Assembly (NCBI GenBank): GCA_013400975.1
Contig: WBMZ01009460.1
Location: 1 to 64,000 of the forward strand
Source: Atrichornis clamosus
Lineage: Eukaryota > Chordata > Aves > Passeriformes > Menuridae
DNA: 64,000 nucleotides
Reading direction: 5' to 3'
Shown: one piece after another, positions 35,701 through 49,357 of the stretch
Position numbering within the stretch: the first letter of the stretch is position 1
Layout of the letters: each line of letters opens with the position of its first letter
Program-made: the position numbers and the translations under genes
The notes under the pieces: model-generated
Told to the model about the DNA's origin: nothing
Databases searched by the model: none
The model's input: only the letters and a program-made list of their open reading frames with translations

Positions 35701-38330
35701 TTGCAACCTGTCTTTATCTCCATCGATCAATCTGTGAAATGAAATTCAGGGCGTGAATCGCCCCGCTGCCCAACCGCTCCGGGATCGATTCAGCCCGTGC
35801 TGTCGGTGCCCTGCACAACATTTATGCCAAAGAGCATCACAAATAAATAATAAAATATTGCTACTTCAGTATGCTCTGACATTCAGCAGAAAAACAAATG
35901 AAGGTGAGGAAGGAAAGGGGGAAGCAGGCAGTTCCCAGAATGAAAAGCACAAGGCACGTGTGTCAAATGGTTTTGTCTGGAACAGCGGGACCAGGTGGCA
36001 GGAGGATGCTGCAGTCAGGAAAATACTCAGCTTTCCTTCCTAGCAGACAGATATGCATAAGTGAAATTTGGGCAGGCAGTGTTGGTCCCCTACATGTTTT
36101 GCTGAGGCAAAACTCCCTCAGAGGTTAAATTATTTAGCATGGCAGAAATGAAGAAGAGAAAATCAGCTTCAGAGCTACCTGCTGGAAGATCTTTTGGGTA
36201 GAGGGAAGTGAATCAGTAGGGAAATCACTATCAGTAATGTCCACATCCATTTTTTTCAGGAGGTCTGGATGTTAATCTGACATTGCATGGACTGCATGTA
36301 TTACATGGATAATCTGAGCAGGCAGATCCCCAGCTGACTGTAACAAGTCTGCTCTTCACATTGATTTTAAAACTTAGCCCTGAAGGAGCCACACGTGGGC
36401 TCCCATGAGCTGGAAGCTGCATGAAACCCAGAGCTGGTGGGCAAAGACCTGTGTTAGCACCCAGAAACCAAACCTGCCACTCACAAAACAGACATGCAGT
36501 AAATCTTGGCAGGATTTGCTCTAAGATTGTAGCTCTTAACCAATATTCACCAGGATATGCAGCAGAACAGGGAGATACTGTTATATATTTCTCATTTACC
36601 CACCCACAACTCATCAGCTGATTTCACCAGGGAGAAGAAACATCAAAGCAGCTCCTTCCCCAGCCCAGGCAAGGGCTGAACAGATCCACTCATAAGCTCG
36701 GTGGCACTGTTATCTGTCTTTTCCCTCTTGCCCTCCATTTGCTGTCTGGGATATTCCAATTCACTCCAATCTTTCAACCACTTCCCCTTTGTTCACCTCT
36801 CTTTTGTCCTTCCTTTTCTGAAAATACTCCAGCAAATGAGGTCCCTGGAAGGAACAAAGGCATTTAAGGATAATGTTGCTATCCTGCAGGAAAATGGTTT
36901 TCTAATTTATCATCATGGATAGAGCTAGGAAATATTTTACAGACTTGACTTTTTTTCTTTTTTTTTTTAATTCAAAACATTTCACAAGTTTGGAATGATT
37001 AATGTGAAATTACTTTGTTAGAAAAACGGGTAATAGTGGTGGGGAATAACAATGTTTGTCTGGCATTTAGAGAATAAAGCACTGGCTTTCAGCTGCACTT
37101 AGTTTTATATTTGCTTCAGTTATATAGCAGATCTTTTAAAGACTCAGAAATTAAAAAGAAATCAATTTTAGTTAAAAAAAAATCTCTTTTCATCTGACTT
37201 CCATTTTTCTTAAATAATGCAAAAATTATTTCCAGTTGAAAGGAGTTCTTCCTATTCTCATAACAGTTATATATCATTAATGGCCTGTAAGAGCTACATT
37301 TAGCCAATGAGCTAATACAAATAAACCATGTGATTGGCAAAGACAACTCTAATTAGAAGGACTTCCAACAAATTGACCACAGATGAGATAAAGGGCAGGA
37401 TAAGTAAAAGTGCTATATAAATTACTTGCCATGAATTATCTACCAGCTCAAGACAACTGACAGTAATAGACCTAGGCAGCACATTGTGTCACCTTTCATT
37501 TCAGATTCCGATTTTTCCGGTGAAATCAGTAGCAAAAATCCTGCTCTGCTCACTAGGGAAACATGCAAGACACATAAGTTCTAGCAGGGTATTTTTTCTG
37601 TCAGGGATGGCTCCTGCGTTTCCATGTGCAATCATGCTCTCCTTGCCTTGCACCTGGAATTCTGAACTCTTGAGGATTTTAATGTGATCCATAACGGAGT
37701 AGGAGGGAGCACAGCAAGCCTGTCATCAGGGAGGTGGGTAAGAGAGATAAGAGCATCTTCTCCAGGAGATGTGTCCATCCAAGGAGACAAAGACCTCTCA
37801 GCTTGCTCTCCACTGAAATCACTGCTGGTGTGCAGGAAAAGCAAGAAAAGACTCCTAAGGTCAGTTTCCAAGTCTTTGTTTTTCCTGTTGCCAAGAACGT
37901 TTTCCGCACTGGGCAGGGCGTGTACAGCATTTTAAACAAAACCTCGTAACATCTCTCTGCAGGAATTGATTTAGATGGCGTGATCAATCATTTCCAATAA
38001 AGGTATGGGATGATATCCAGAGACTTCAGGCTTCAATCTAATTAGGTGTCTGGGAGCAGTGCAGAGCTGCTGGATGAGCAGGGGTTTGTGCACAGATCCA
38101 CAGCCCTGTGGCCAGCACCTCCATTTAGGGCACATCCAGACCTCCCACCCCACGTGGGTGTGATGCTGCCAATACCCACATTGCACTGAGGATATTGTCA
38201 AGGTTCCCAGCAGAATTAGTGGTGGTCTCAGTGGGGAGGAACAAATGGGATAAGTGCACTACCTCCCCTTAAATCAGTGTACGGGGAACAAAAATCACCT
38301 TGTAATACAGTTCCAGCAGCAGGAAGCTTG
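32800..38330. other. Unique non-coding DNA
   Basis: No gene is supported. Frames up to about 127 codons (35347-35730 and 36231-36614, minus strand) lack domains. Blocks near 33400-33680 and 37350-37520 have the complex AT-rich texture of possible conserved elements; the latter holds several GATA-like sites (AGATAA, GGATAA). A short CpG-containing patch lies at 35750-35800. None can be assigned. Confidence 0.5.
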
Positions 38331-38356
38331 TATTTCTTCTGGTGACACGTCAAGGC

Positions 38357-38383
38357 CCATGACATCATGCCTCGGTGTCATGG
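38357..38383. promoter_or_regulatory. Inverted repeat around a CRE-like site
   Basis: CCATGACA (38357-38364) and TGTCATGG (38376-38383) are exact 8-bp inverted arms with an 11-bp loop. The left arm overlaps TGACATCA (38360-38367), one base away from the CRE/ATF consensus. CATCATTTCATCATGAGG and CpG-bearing sequence follow to about 38450. A composite bZIP-type site is possible; function is inferred. Confidence 0.35.
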
Positions 38384-38450
38384 CCCCACATCATTTCATC
38401 ATGAGGTAATCGGGTCGGCACCGGAGTAAGGACCCTTTAAATCAAGCGGC

Positions 38451-40571
38451 GAGAGTCAGAGGCTGTTTCTGATCCAAGGGCAGCCACAGGGAGAAGGTGC
38501 CATTCACAGCCTCAGAACGGTCTGTCCTGCAGCTGCAGAGCTCAGGAGGGAGGGGAGAGGGGGGAAAAAACCCCAACACCCAGGTGTTTGTAGTTTGTCC
38601 TTGCTTGGAGGCAGCCAGATGCTTTAGCATTTCAGAGACTAGGTGGAGGAAGGGGAAGGGAAAGAAACACCCTTTGGTTTTCACAAGGAGACAGAAAGAA
38701 ATGAGAGAGTCCATTAGATGCTCATAAATTACCCTGCAATATGCCAGGCAGGCAAGGCCAGCTCCTGAACTCCAGAGCTGGCAGAGCTAGGCAGAGATGC
38801 CAATTTATCCGTGTCTGCAGAATTTTGCAGTAACATGCCAGACCGTGTGATACTTTCCCCTCCTGCACCAAATGCTTCCTCAGGGTCCATCAGCAGCAGC
38901 ACCGTGATTTAAGACCGGGGTGAATGTGTGACCTGCAGGGCCAGCAAAAGCACTAAAATAAATTGCCAGAGGAGGGTATGGAACCATCATCATTGGCAGT
39001 TTCTAACAGCAGGTTCGACATCCTGCCTGCAGCCACAGGGATGGGGCAAAAAAACCCTTGCAAAGTCCTTTCCAATGTAGTTTTTATGACTTCATGGGTT
39101 ACAGAAGCAGAGTTGAGGGCTCTGAGCATTGTTCCACATTTGCTGCTGCCTGACCAGGAGAAAAACAGGAAAAAAACCCCTTAAATACTATAAAATCCTT
39201 TAAACTCATTTTATTTTTCTTATTCTTGGTTTATTAAATGACCTCCAAATCCAATTTCAGAGACTCTTCCTTTATCAAGAGAGATGCTTCCAACTGCAGA
39301 GATTATATCAGCCCCACAGATTATTGCCTTGTCTGGGGCAAATACTTTGGAAAATGTCTCAGTGCACTCTCTGCTCCATAGACCTGCAGAAGTAACTCAG
39401 TCCCAAACTGTGCTCTGAGGGATGTCCTCTTTCAAATCCAGCAGATACAGAGGTAACTCCTGGAAAGGGCTCCTGCTGCCTCACACAAAGTTTGATGGAG
39501 TTGAGAGCCTATCAGCCTGAACTGATACATTAAAATAGTTTTAATTGTTATCAGAACATCCCTCTGGGCAGCCAAGAGGTGAACTGCAAGGCAATCCACG
39601 GGTTATTTTTTAATCATCTCAGATCTTTTAAATTCACTCCCTGAGTTTTGCAGGGTGGATGTATGACATTCAAATGTCTGAGTCTGGCAGAATTGAAACA
39701 GTGCCAGAGCAGAGCCCAAAAGGTGAGGCACAAAATATTTCCCTGGAGGATGCAAAACACCCTCACCTTGGCTCTAAAATCCTTCACTGGCAAGTGTTGG
39801 CTCTGTCCCTGGGTGCACTCAGAGCCTCACAGGACTGAGTTAAAAGTGCACTGGTTGCACCATTTACCCAAATGAAGATAATGACATGACAAGAAAAATC
39901 AATTTTCATATGGTTTCTAAGCTGAGATTTGCTTCCAGAGGTTAAAGACACCAAGCAATACCCTTCAATGAAGCTAAACAATTTATAGCAGCTGAGGGTC
40001 TATCCTTCAGAGCTTAACTGCTAAGAGCAGGGAAAAATTAATTTCTGAATCCAGTGCATGTTCAGCCAAGCTTAAAATAAATGGGGATTATTATTCTTTT
40101 CAGGTGAAAAGCAGATTATAAAAATAAATATACATTGTAAGTTTAAAAGTGAGACTCCAGGGAGACAGCTGGATTCCGAGAGAAATTAATCAGAAAGCAA
40201 CTTCTGAAAGCATTGGATATTCTTTGCCATTTCCCAATCGATTCTTAACTCAGAAAGCAAGAAAACAGCCGACACTTCTAATAGCTGCTTTTGGAAGTGC
40301 AGTCTGCCCAGCAGCCTGATTTGTGGGGCTTGCCTGAGTTCCTGGCAGTCACTGCAGATGAATCAGTGGTTTCTTTTTTAACATCATCTGTGATAATAGT
40401 CTGGCAGTGAGGAGAAGTGTTGCTTTCCTGCAATCCAGCTTTGCAGGATGCTAACCTCTCTGGTAAAGCAGACATTGAGATTCAAAATCTGAGAAGGCCC
40501 TAATGTAGAGAATATGAGCTAAATATATCCATGCTGCAGATCGATTTTCCCTTAGCCAACACACTAACATA
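38451..40571. other. Unique non-coding DNA
   Basis: No gene, transposon or notable repeat. Frames are under 95 codons and overlap in opposite directions at 38442-38727. Confidence 0.5.
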
Positions 40572-40605
40572 TTTTTTCTTTTTCTTTTTTTCTTTTTTTT
40601 TTTTT
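40572..40605. repeat. Polypyrimidine (T/C) tract
   Basis: A T-rich run with single C interruptions. Low-complexity sequence. Confidence 0.85.
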
Positions 40606-43600
40606 AAATCTGATATCAGTGCCTATTTTTGAAGCACTTGGCCAAAATAATAATACCCGTTCATTTTTTTCAGGTTCCTGCAGTTTTAACTCCCTGGTCT
40701 GTCTTCCCAAACGCAGAGAGGCTGTATAAGCACAGGCTGCCTCGGGGGTAGGAGAGAGCCTGGGAGTCAGACCAATTGCCTCCCTCACTTCAGCCCCATC
40801 GGGGAACTTTCAATCCAACCCCTGCTCTCTTCCCCACCTTAAATCTGGGTCTCACTATTAAGAATCGTATCACTCCAGGAAAATAAATACATAAATACTT
40901 CTGTGAGATCACTGCTCACCAACAATCTTTCTATCAGCTAGTCTTACTGGCAGTCTTCTCATTAATTAAGAGTACACAGTTTGGACCACTGAGGCAAACC
41001 ACAAGTGTAGCACCCAAAATATTGCCTTGGGAATAGCTTGAGAAAGCTCCCACTAATCTCTTGGGAAGGGGCTCAGATTGGCCCAAGCAATCAAGCCTCA
41101 ATGATTCCTCGACAACCAACAAAATCTGGCAAGGGAAAAAAAAATAAAGATAAATGGTGGGGGGAAAGAACCCCAAAAAAAACCCCTTGCCAGTGTGCAG
41201 GGAAGTTTTTCGAGGTCCCTGCGTTAGGAGACGAAAGCCTCTCACACTCAGCTCAGCTCGAGGCTATTGACAGCCAAACCTTTGCTGCAGATTTCCCTCA
41301 GCGTGAATCCCTGCCCCTGAAGTGTGCTTTATCCCCTGGGAACAGCAAACAACAAAACAGCCCAGCAGAGGAGTCACTTCAGCTCTTGAAGGCACAACCA
41401 TGGACTTCAGGCTTTGCCTTCCACCTCTACATAAACCCCAGGCAAGCCAGTAACTCTCACACAGCAGAGACCAACATTTCCAAAGCACAGAATAAACAAA
41501 TCCTTCCGTAAGTCATGCCTTTTCCTGCCCTTCCCAACAGCAAAACAACTTGTGTGCATTAACAGTGCACCTCCTGAACTCAAACATCCTCCTTCTCCAG
41601 CAGCACCTGGTTTTTCAGCTGACATCCAGGGGAAGATTCCTGAAGGAAGGACTTCCCTTGAAAAGCAAGTCCCAGCTACAGGTATGAGGAACCAAGGCGT
41701 TTTTCCTATGCCTTTCAATATATGAGCATAAGTAAAGACTAAGTCCCAGTCCTGATCCTGAAATCACTCCACTTTTACTCCTAGTCCGGACCTCTAGTCT
41801 CTGCCAGAAAGAGTAGAAAGCAGTTACGAGCCCCACAAAAATCCAGTTCCCAATGCACCAGCTCAAGGATTTTCTCCTTAACAAGGGTAAAGATGGAGAA
41901 TTTGGAGTTTAAACAGACCCAAGGAAGGCTGTTCTTCAGTCATCTGCTTTGGATTTTTCAATGCCATATTAGGAGTTGATTGACAAAGAAGAAAAGAAAT
42001 AAAAGGAATAACAAATCCATAGCCTGTCTAGCAGGGAGAAGGGAAGAATGCAACAATTTTACAAGACTGAGAAATTGAAACGAACACAAACTCCACAGCC
42101 ATGACCTTTTAAAGTGTCACTTTTACTGAGAGCACTGGCATGGAACGGTGCTTTTGATTTGTGCTGTGAGCAGAAACATTCAGAAAATCCAATCTGCACT
42201 TTGACATTGGCTGAGGCAGATCAGCCTTTGCCAGTTAATTTAGAAAAGCCCAGGATGTTTTGTGCTGCAAGGTAAGACTGAACATCTGCACTCCTTCCCC
42301 TTGATTGCCCACAGAATCCACAAGACCTCTTTAGGGGCCATATAACATGGATGTGACTTTTCCAACCACTCCCCAGCCTAAAGTTGATTTTTCCATTTGA
42401 GTGTGTAGGAGTAGTATGGGGGGTCATTGCCAGCACTACTGCCTTCTGTCAAACTGCTCCCAGAAATATCTGTCAGTTTGGCAGCCTCTCCATCAGAGAG
42501 AGGCACTGCTGTTTTCTCTTACAATCACCTACTTGACTGCCCTAAGACAAGGAGACCCACCTGGCCGGGTAAAGTCCAACCAGCCAGCAAAGCTTCCCTC
42601 TGCTGCACACTGCAGGGCATTTGTGACGTTGGGAAAAGGTCTTGTGCTGCCCAAAGTCTGTTTGAGATGAGATCACTTCCCTCCAAAGAGCTCTTCCTCA
42701 AAGACAGGCAGGGTTTGAATAAACATGGGTGTATATTCTTGCCCAAGCCTGAACCTGTGTGGTTACATTACATCCACAATGGAAAACCAGCCTCTCACAG
42801 CTCTACCTCTCGCACGGTGATGCAGGGAGTTCTGTCAGGGATGAAAACATGAATATAGACGTGTGCTAGAGGTGTTAGAGGGGAGCTAACGTGAGCCATA
42901 GACTCCTTGAAGAGCCTGTCTGGGTCATGCCTTTTGTCCTGCTAAAAAGCAAAACCCTTCCTACATTAGGTTTTTACAAGAATTCGGAAAGTCAGCAGGC
43001 AATCCAAAGGAAGCAGCTTCACAAGGTACAAGTTCAGGTCCAATAATTCATTTGGTCCTATACTTTTTCCTAGCTGTTAACCAGAGATGGGACCCTGCCC
43101 AGAATGAATGTTTAGGCTATTAGTTTATTCTAACCTAGGGTGTCTGGTTTCAGCTGAGAACAGGTTGTGCCACTCCCTTGTACGAGCCCAGAAGCTGCTA
43201 AAATAGAATTGCCTTGGAAGAACACAAAGAGCATGTCTGCAGCCTGACTTTTATTATAAAAGTCTTGGCTCATTTGAGAAAGCTTTCCCAGGCTGGACAG
43301 CAGTTCCATACCTTTGGAAGTTAAAGCACGATTCCTTCTGATAATGAAGAAATAGAAAACTGAAGAGCATGTGTCACCAAGTAGATTGAGTAATGAGATT
43401 GCTTTCTATGAATGCAGAGTAGGAGAGAGGGCAGGAGGGAAGAAGTTCTGGCAAAGGAAAAGGGCTATTGAGCTAATGGGCAAATCCGGTGCAACAACAC
43501 AGGAGACACAACCGGCCACAAACTGGAAAGCAGGAATTAGACTCCAAAATTCCTCAGTACCAAAACACAGGGTTCTGGAAGGGCCATTTCCTCAGGCCAC

Positions 43601-46380
43601 ATAGGGCCCTCAATTCCCGAGTAATATGTTAAGGCATTATGGCTTTGCAGAGGATTAAACTACAGCTCTGCCAGGGATGAGTTTGGCTCTGTGGGCATAG
43701 CAGTCAGCTGGGAAGGGTAGAGAGAGTTTTTGCAAAAAGTCCATTGCACAGGAATTATTTTAGCAAGAACATGGAAAAGAATTCCTTGCCCTCTTCCTTT
43801 ACAGCCATCTCTGTCTTGGTCAGCACAAATCTTCCCCTCTCATCCACATTAAGATGTTGCAAGGATACTAAGCAATCAATTGATTTCTCAGAGGACTTTT
43901 TACATTTATCAGCCTGGAAGACTAAGAATAATTCCACTCCAAATTAAAGCAAAGGGACTGGCAATAAGCTTGGAGAGCCCTGCAAACGTGTCTTGCAGAA
44001 CCCCTTTTCAGCTCTTTGCAGACTTGATGAAGCTGCATATAATTTAAAAATATTTGGAAAATTGTGGTGTTATTTGTCAACTGTCAGACATTTGTCTTTT
44101 TCATAGAGATTTTCTCTGCTCTGTTTCAAATTGCCTAAAAAATGGAATAAAATTGCAGCATTGTAGCCTGCCATGATTCAAGACCCCATCCTGCAAACCC
44201 TGCCTTTGTGTCCAGATGACTTTGCCCACAGCACTACAAGTAATACCTTTCTAAATTAAAAGGCAGGTGTGATACAACTTTTTATCCTTTTTTTTTGTTT
44301 TGGAGCTCCTGAACTATGAATAAAGAGAAATTCCTGAGCACAAGTAGATAAGCCATGAATAATTCATCACCCCATGCTCTCTTCCAGATGTAGAGACCCA
44401 TGTGCAGATTCCTGTGCCTTTGAGTCTCCTGGGGGGCTTGGATACGACTGAGAGACAGGTTTCTCTTATGCTAAATCTTATTTCATCTCTTAGACCTGTG
44501 CTAGCAGCTCTGTCAGGCCGGAAGCAAACTCCCTGATGAATTCCCTCACCTCCTCCTCTTTGTTTGCTCTTCCTTTCAATTGCTTTGTCCGAGTTGCTTA
44601 CACAAAATCACACCCTGCTTCACAACTCCTGCAAAAAAGGAATAAGACATAGAGAAATGTTTTACATTCACCCCCAGAAACACACCTCTCTTCTCCCAGA
44701 TGTGTGTTGCCTCAGGTTTAACTGTGTGGACACATATCTGATTGCAAAGAGAAGAGTTACCAAATTCAGCTTTGCATCAGACAGGTCAGAAAAAGTCCAG
44801 AGTCCTTCGCTGGCCTGTTTGCTTTTTCCTTTTACAAAATGGGGTTGGTTCTCATTAAGGAAATGGCAGAACAACACTGATAAAGTATTCCTTCAGGTTT
44901 TAAGCTGCCTAATGTAATAGAGAATATTAATCAAAGCACAAAAGAAAATCATATGCTTCCCCAGTCACAAATGTCATTAGAATTACTTTCCAGCTTTAGA
45001 AAGTTCTTTCCAAGTTGTATCTTGAGTGGCAGTTACTAAATAAGGCTGAAAGTCATCCATCTATTCTATTTTCTCCTCAGAAAACACATTATTTTAAATT
45101 TATCTCATAATGGGGTTTTTTTAACCTCTTTTTAATAATGATAGGGAGAAGAATGGGAGGGTGGGCTTTTTTTTGTTTTTATTTTTATTTTATCTAACAG
45201 TATTAGGATTTGAGTTCTTTTTCACAGTGTGTAGAACGGTGTGGATGTTTTAGAGGTCCTCATTTTTCAATGAAAAGTGCAATTTTTCTATAAAAAAGAA
45301 GAAAGACCAAATATTAGACCCAGCCACTGCTCGCTGCCAGCTCTGACAAGGGGGTCACCCAAAGATGTCCTTTTGCCACAGAGGTCACATAACCAAGAAA
45401 GCTTCACAACAGCTATGAGTTCCACATGAAGGACATTTATGGTGGGAAAACTACAACACAACACAGAGTTCTCATCTGAACTCCTCTCCAAAGTGTAGTC
45501 CTACAACCTAGAGTCAATCACAAACCAGGAGTGATAACACTTGCTTCCAGCTTTTTCTGTCCTTCTGCTGTATTGACTGAAAAAATGATGTTACCCTGGG
45601 CCATGGCATCATGAAAACACAAACTTGAGCGAGCACCTCACTGCTTGCTTTTCCGTAAGTTTCATCCATGTTTCTCAGGGACTTGTCTGAAAACACCCTC
45701 ACACAGCCGTCCAAGAGAACAGCAGGACTGTAGAGACAGAAAACAGAACTGGCCACGCACAGGGGCTGTCAACCACACAAAGAAAAATTGAGAACAGATA
45801 CAGAAAAACATTTCTCTTCATACTCATTTATAGTCATCTTTAGACAGTACGAGGAAAGCCAGCACGCAGGCAGAGAGTCCATTCCATCTCTGCCTTTCCC
45901 ATGGACTATGTCTTGCTCAGTGCTCACACCACCACCAAATACTTTTTAGGATTTTAGCACTCCCCTAACTCCATGTGAAGGGCTTGTGAGGTCATCAGCT
46001 TTTATACACAAAAAAAACCCAAATCCGAATTCAGCATGGAGGGAATTTTACAACTGAGTTCATTTGGGAGCATGCCAGTTCAGGGATGGCAGATAGATCT
46101 TGTTTTAAGATGTGTTTATTTGCAATCCTTACACCTACACACACACACATTTGATTATTAATGTGGGTGTCATAAACAGGGCTCTGTGCATGCCTGTTTC
46201 TCTGGGAAGAAGCTGAGCGGGAAGGAAATGACAAAACGTTTTCTAGAGTCCCTACTATGCTTATGAAATGACTATTCCAACTGTGAAATAATGCTGGATA
46301 CCACAAATAAAAATTGTGGGTGTCAACGTACTACCAGAGCGTGTCTAAGTGTTAATTTCTACATAACATTAACACCAAGA
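40606..46380. other. Unique non-coding DNA
   Basis: No gene is supported. The largest open frames (157 codons at 41038-41511 plus and 103 codons at 41407-41718 minus) overlap on opposite strands and have no recognisable motif. Short CA repeat at 46137-46149. No transposon seen. Confidence 0.5.
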
Positions 46381-46386
46381 GATTAC

Positions 46387-46582
46387 CTTGAGTCACGCTT
46401 GAGTCAGACCCACCGGGCACCTCCACCGCCCGGAGCCACCGCTGATCCTCAGCCTGGCTGTCCACGAGCAAGGGCAGCAGTTAACACTTGGCACCTGGTT
46501 ATTGGTGTTTATTAGTGGAAATATTCCGTGCTGTGTGAGTCAGCCCTACTGAGAGCATGGGTATATTTAGGTGTATTACACC
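46387..46582. promoter_or_regulatory. Candidate regulatory cluster with three AP-1 sites
   Basis: TGAGTCA, the exact AP-1 consensus, occurs at 46389-46395, 46400-46406 and 46536-46542. The first two lie inside a 9-bp direct repeat (CTTGAGTCA) offset by 11 bp, about one helical turn, so both would face the same side of the DNA. The third is embedded in TGTGAGTCAGC, a MAF/NF-E2-like context. A GGTGTATTACACC near-palindrome lies at 46570-46582. The segment between is GC-richer than its flanks. Three perfect 7-mers in 154 bp is notable; activity is untested. Confidence 0.4.
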
Positions 46583-47215
46583 ACGGAGAGGGCTGGCTGC
46601 ACCACGGCTGTGCTGCTGCTTTATCGGGCTGGAGGATTTGAGGCTGGGCACAGTGGCTGTGTGTGGGGGACCCTCAGGAACCCTGGAGGTGCTCACAGCC
46701 AGCCTAGCACATAACTCCTTGAGCACTTCCCAAGTTTTGCGCGGTACAGGGAGAATTGTTATTTGAGAAAGTCGGCAGGACATCGACAGGTACTCAGGGT
46801 CTGACCTCCCCGTGCACCTCTGAAACCCTCAGGAGAGCCCCCAGCTGCAATTTAAGGCACTCAATTACTGTAGACATTCCTGGGTGATTCTGTGAGAACC
46901 AAGTAGAGATATATTTCCCTTACCTCCACGGACTGGGAATGAAACAAACACTTGATCAGCTGAATCAGAAGAGAACAATAACATGAAGCATTTTCCAAGG
47001 GTCCACTTTAAAACTCCTTATATCTCCCAATAAATAAATATCTTATGCCTTGCAGTTTTTTTTAATTTACCACTACATTTTGATAATCAAATTATCAAAC
47101 ATTTGACACGGGAATTAAAGCAAGAGAATTAGAACACAGAGAGGCAAGCAGGAGGGAAGGAAAACCTTGGAGCCAGCTAGTACGTCAACAGAATGACACC
47201 CTAGAGGAAGAATCT
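46583..47215. other. Unique non-coding DNA
   Basis: No gene or element. Antiparallel frames at 46499-46783 have no domain. Confidence 0.5.
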
Positions 47216-47345
47216 GAGATATCCATCTATTTTTCATCATCATACTAGTGATACATCATTTGGCAATTAATTGAGAGCTAAAAACATTAAGTATTGATTC
47301 CAATTACCTCTGAGGTGTAATTAATTGTTTTCTTTCCTTAAGATC
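47216..47345. promoter_or_regulatory. Candidate conserved non-coding element
   Basis: Homeodomain-type cores cluster tightly: GGCAATTAATTGAG, TTCCAATTACC and GTGTAATTAATTG, with ATGATA/CATCAT steps upstream. Stops in every frame exclude coding. Inferred from motif clustering; conservation is not measured. Confidence 0.3.
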
Positions 47346-48435
47346 TCTGACATAAAATAGCATGTCATGTGAAAAAAAACACAACAGCTGGTAAGAGCAG
47401 AGCAACTTTGGACACTAAAGGAGAATCCAGTGCATTTAGTCTGGTTGGGAAATTGTCCTTGCTTGTTATTTAATTTTGTGCAAAATAAATTTACATTTTA
47501 TTTGATTTTTGGCAGTATTAAATCTGTGCTCTCAGGTAAGAGCTAAACAATTCTGAAAGCTTTCTGACAAGCCTATTGACACAGAGAGAAAAACTGTATT
47601 TTTATAGTTGCACAGCCAGAAGGTTTGCCCATGGTTTGGGGTGTTCGTCCAGGTCTCAGGACCAGGGAGTACTTTGCTATCCAGAGTCATCTATTGCTTT
47701 ACTCTCCTTTACTGCTCCATTCTTCAAGGTAAGGCCCAGAAACATAAGGGTGGTGACTAAAGTAATGCCTTTTCCTGAACATGTGCCAGGGCAGGTGTGT
47801 AATTCAAGCTACAAATAGGAACCTTGTGCACAGCAATTTGAGAAGTGTTGGGCCAAGCCACAGGTGCTGTAAATCCCCAGAACTCCTTTGGCTTCTGCAC
47901 CGTAGAAGTATCCTGCATCTATTTTCTGCTCACCACAACTACACCAAATTACTAAGGCAGCCCTGACAACACTTGAATAATTATGTAATTAGCTATGATT
48001 TAGACAGATGGATTTTGCACAGAGGGATGTTTAATGAGAGACTGTGCTGGAGCGAAGGGGGCTGATTTGAATTTCAGCCTTCTTCAGCGACTCCACAAGG
48101 TAAATCCCATCTCCACAGCAGCATTCACATGGACTTGCCCTTTGGAGACAGTAGGGAAGGAAAGCAGGTGAAGAAACCCAGCAGAAATTTCCACATTAGT
48201 GGCTCAAGGGCTCTGTCTCCTGGTTGCAGTTTTCCCAAGACCATTGTTCTCATTATAAACAGTTGACTCAGAAACACTGCAAAATATTTCAAATAAAGCA
48301 ATCCCGCCCCATCCCCTGCTGCTCTCTTCCCAATACACAGAGATGCTTAAAACAAACCAGATGTGCCACATAAGGCTGTTTTGTGATAAAATCCCCAGAA
48401 GGCTCTTGCTCTCCCAGCCTGTCCTCAAGCATTAG
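47346..48435. other. Unique non-coding DNA
   Basis: No gene. AATTATGTAATTAGC at about 47980 adds one more homeodomain-like cluster but has no other support. Confidence 0.5.
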
Positions 48436-48439
48436 AAGT

Positions 48440-48560
48440 GGCCAGTTCATTTCCGTAAGTCATTATGCAAAATAGCCCGACAAGCCAGGGTGCTGGGGAG
48501 ATGATTTCCTTTCTCTAATGTGACTTTCACACTCTCCTGATGATATACAACTTTAATAAA
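48440..48560. promoter_or_regulatory. Candidate conserved non-coding element
   Basis: Contains TTTCCGTAAGTCATTATGCAAAAT (ETS-like and octamer-like motifs) and CTGATGATATAC. Two retained CpGs lie in AT-rich DNA. Weak, inference only. Confidence 0.22.
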
Positions 48561-49357
48561 AAGCATAAAAAGAAAGTTCAGCTGAGTTGGGCATGTGGTG
48601 CACGACTCAATCCCATTCCCCCCTCAGGCACTAATTTAAAACACATCCCAGGATACTGATAGCCATCCAGCATGCTGGGAGCCTGCTGAAAATGCACACA
48701 AGTTCAGTGCTGGAAGGTCGTAAACTGGCAATGTCATTTTGCATAAGGATTCCCAAGTGATCTCCCTTTCCAGCACAAAGGTAGGATACATCTGACACAG
48801 CTGATAAAAAGACACAAGGTAATACTAATTGGTTCTCTAGTAGCACTTTTTAATCCCTTAAACTTTCAGATAAGAATTTCTCCTGCTGCATTTTGGAACT
48901 GGAGGATCCCAAGTGGCCTGAGAGGTCACCAACACACTGCAGAGTCAGACACAGAATCTCAAAGTGTTATCAGGTAGCACCAGATTCAAAATACCACTGC
49001 CAGCCCACCACAAGCTATCCTGGGGCTTGAGCAACCTTCAGCAGAAGGTAAAACCACATCATGGCTTTTCACAGCCCTTTCCAAAGCCCTGGGAAGCACA
49101 AACAGTACAGTGCAACTACGCCCTAACCACCCCCATCAGCCCAAGTACCCCAGGTGCATGAGGAGACAGGTACGAGATAGGGAAGTGATAGAAAAGGAGA
49201 AGGAAAGGGGAGAAGGGAAAAAAACAAACCCATTATATGCTTGTAATTGCTCATACGTCTGAACTTCCCTTTGCCAAACACTACTGTTCCCTGTAGTCCT
49301 CCCCTCCACCATCCAACCTTAATATTGCTAAACCCTTCATGCATGTGTCTGCTCAGG

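Noticed and set aside
41038..41511. 157-codon plus-strand open frame
   Set aside because: No recognisable motif, overlapped by minus-strand frames, and interrupted by simple A-rich sequence near 41138-41185.
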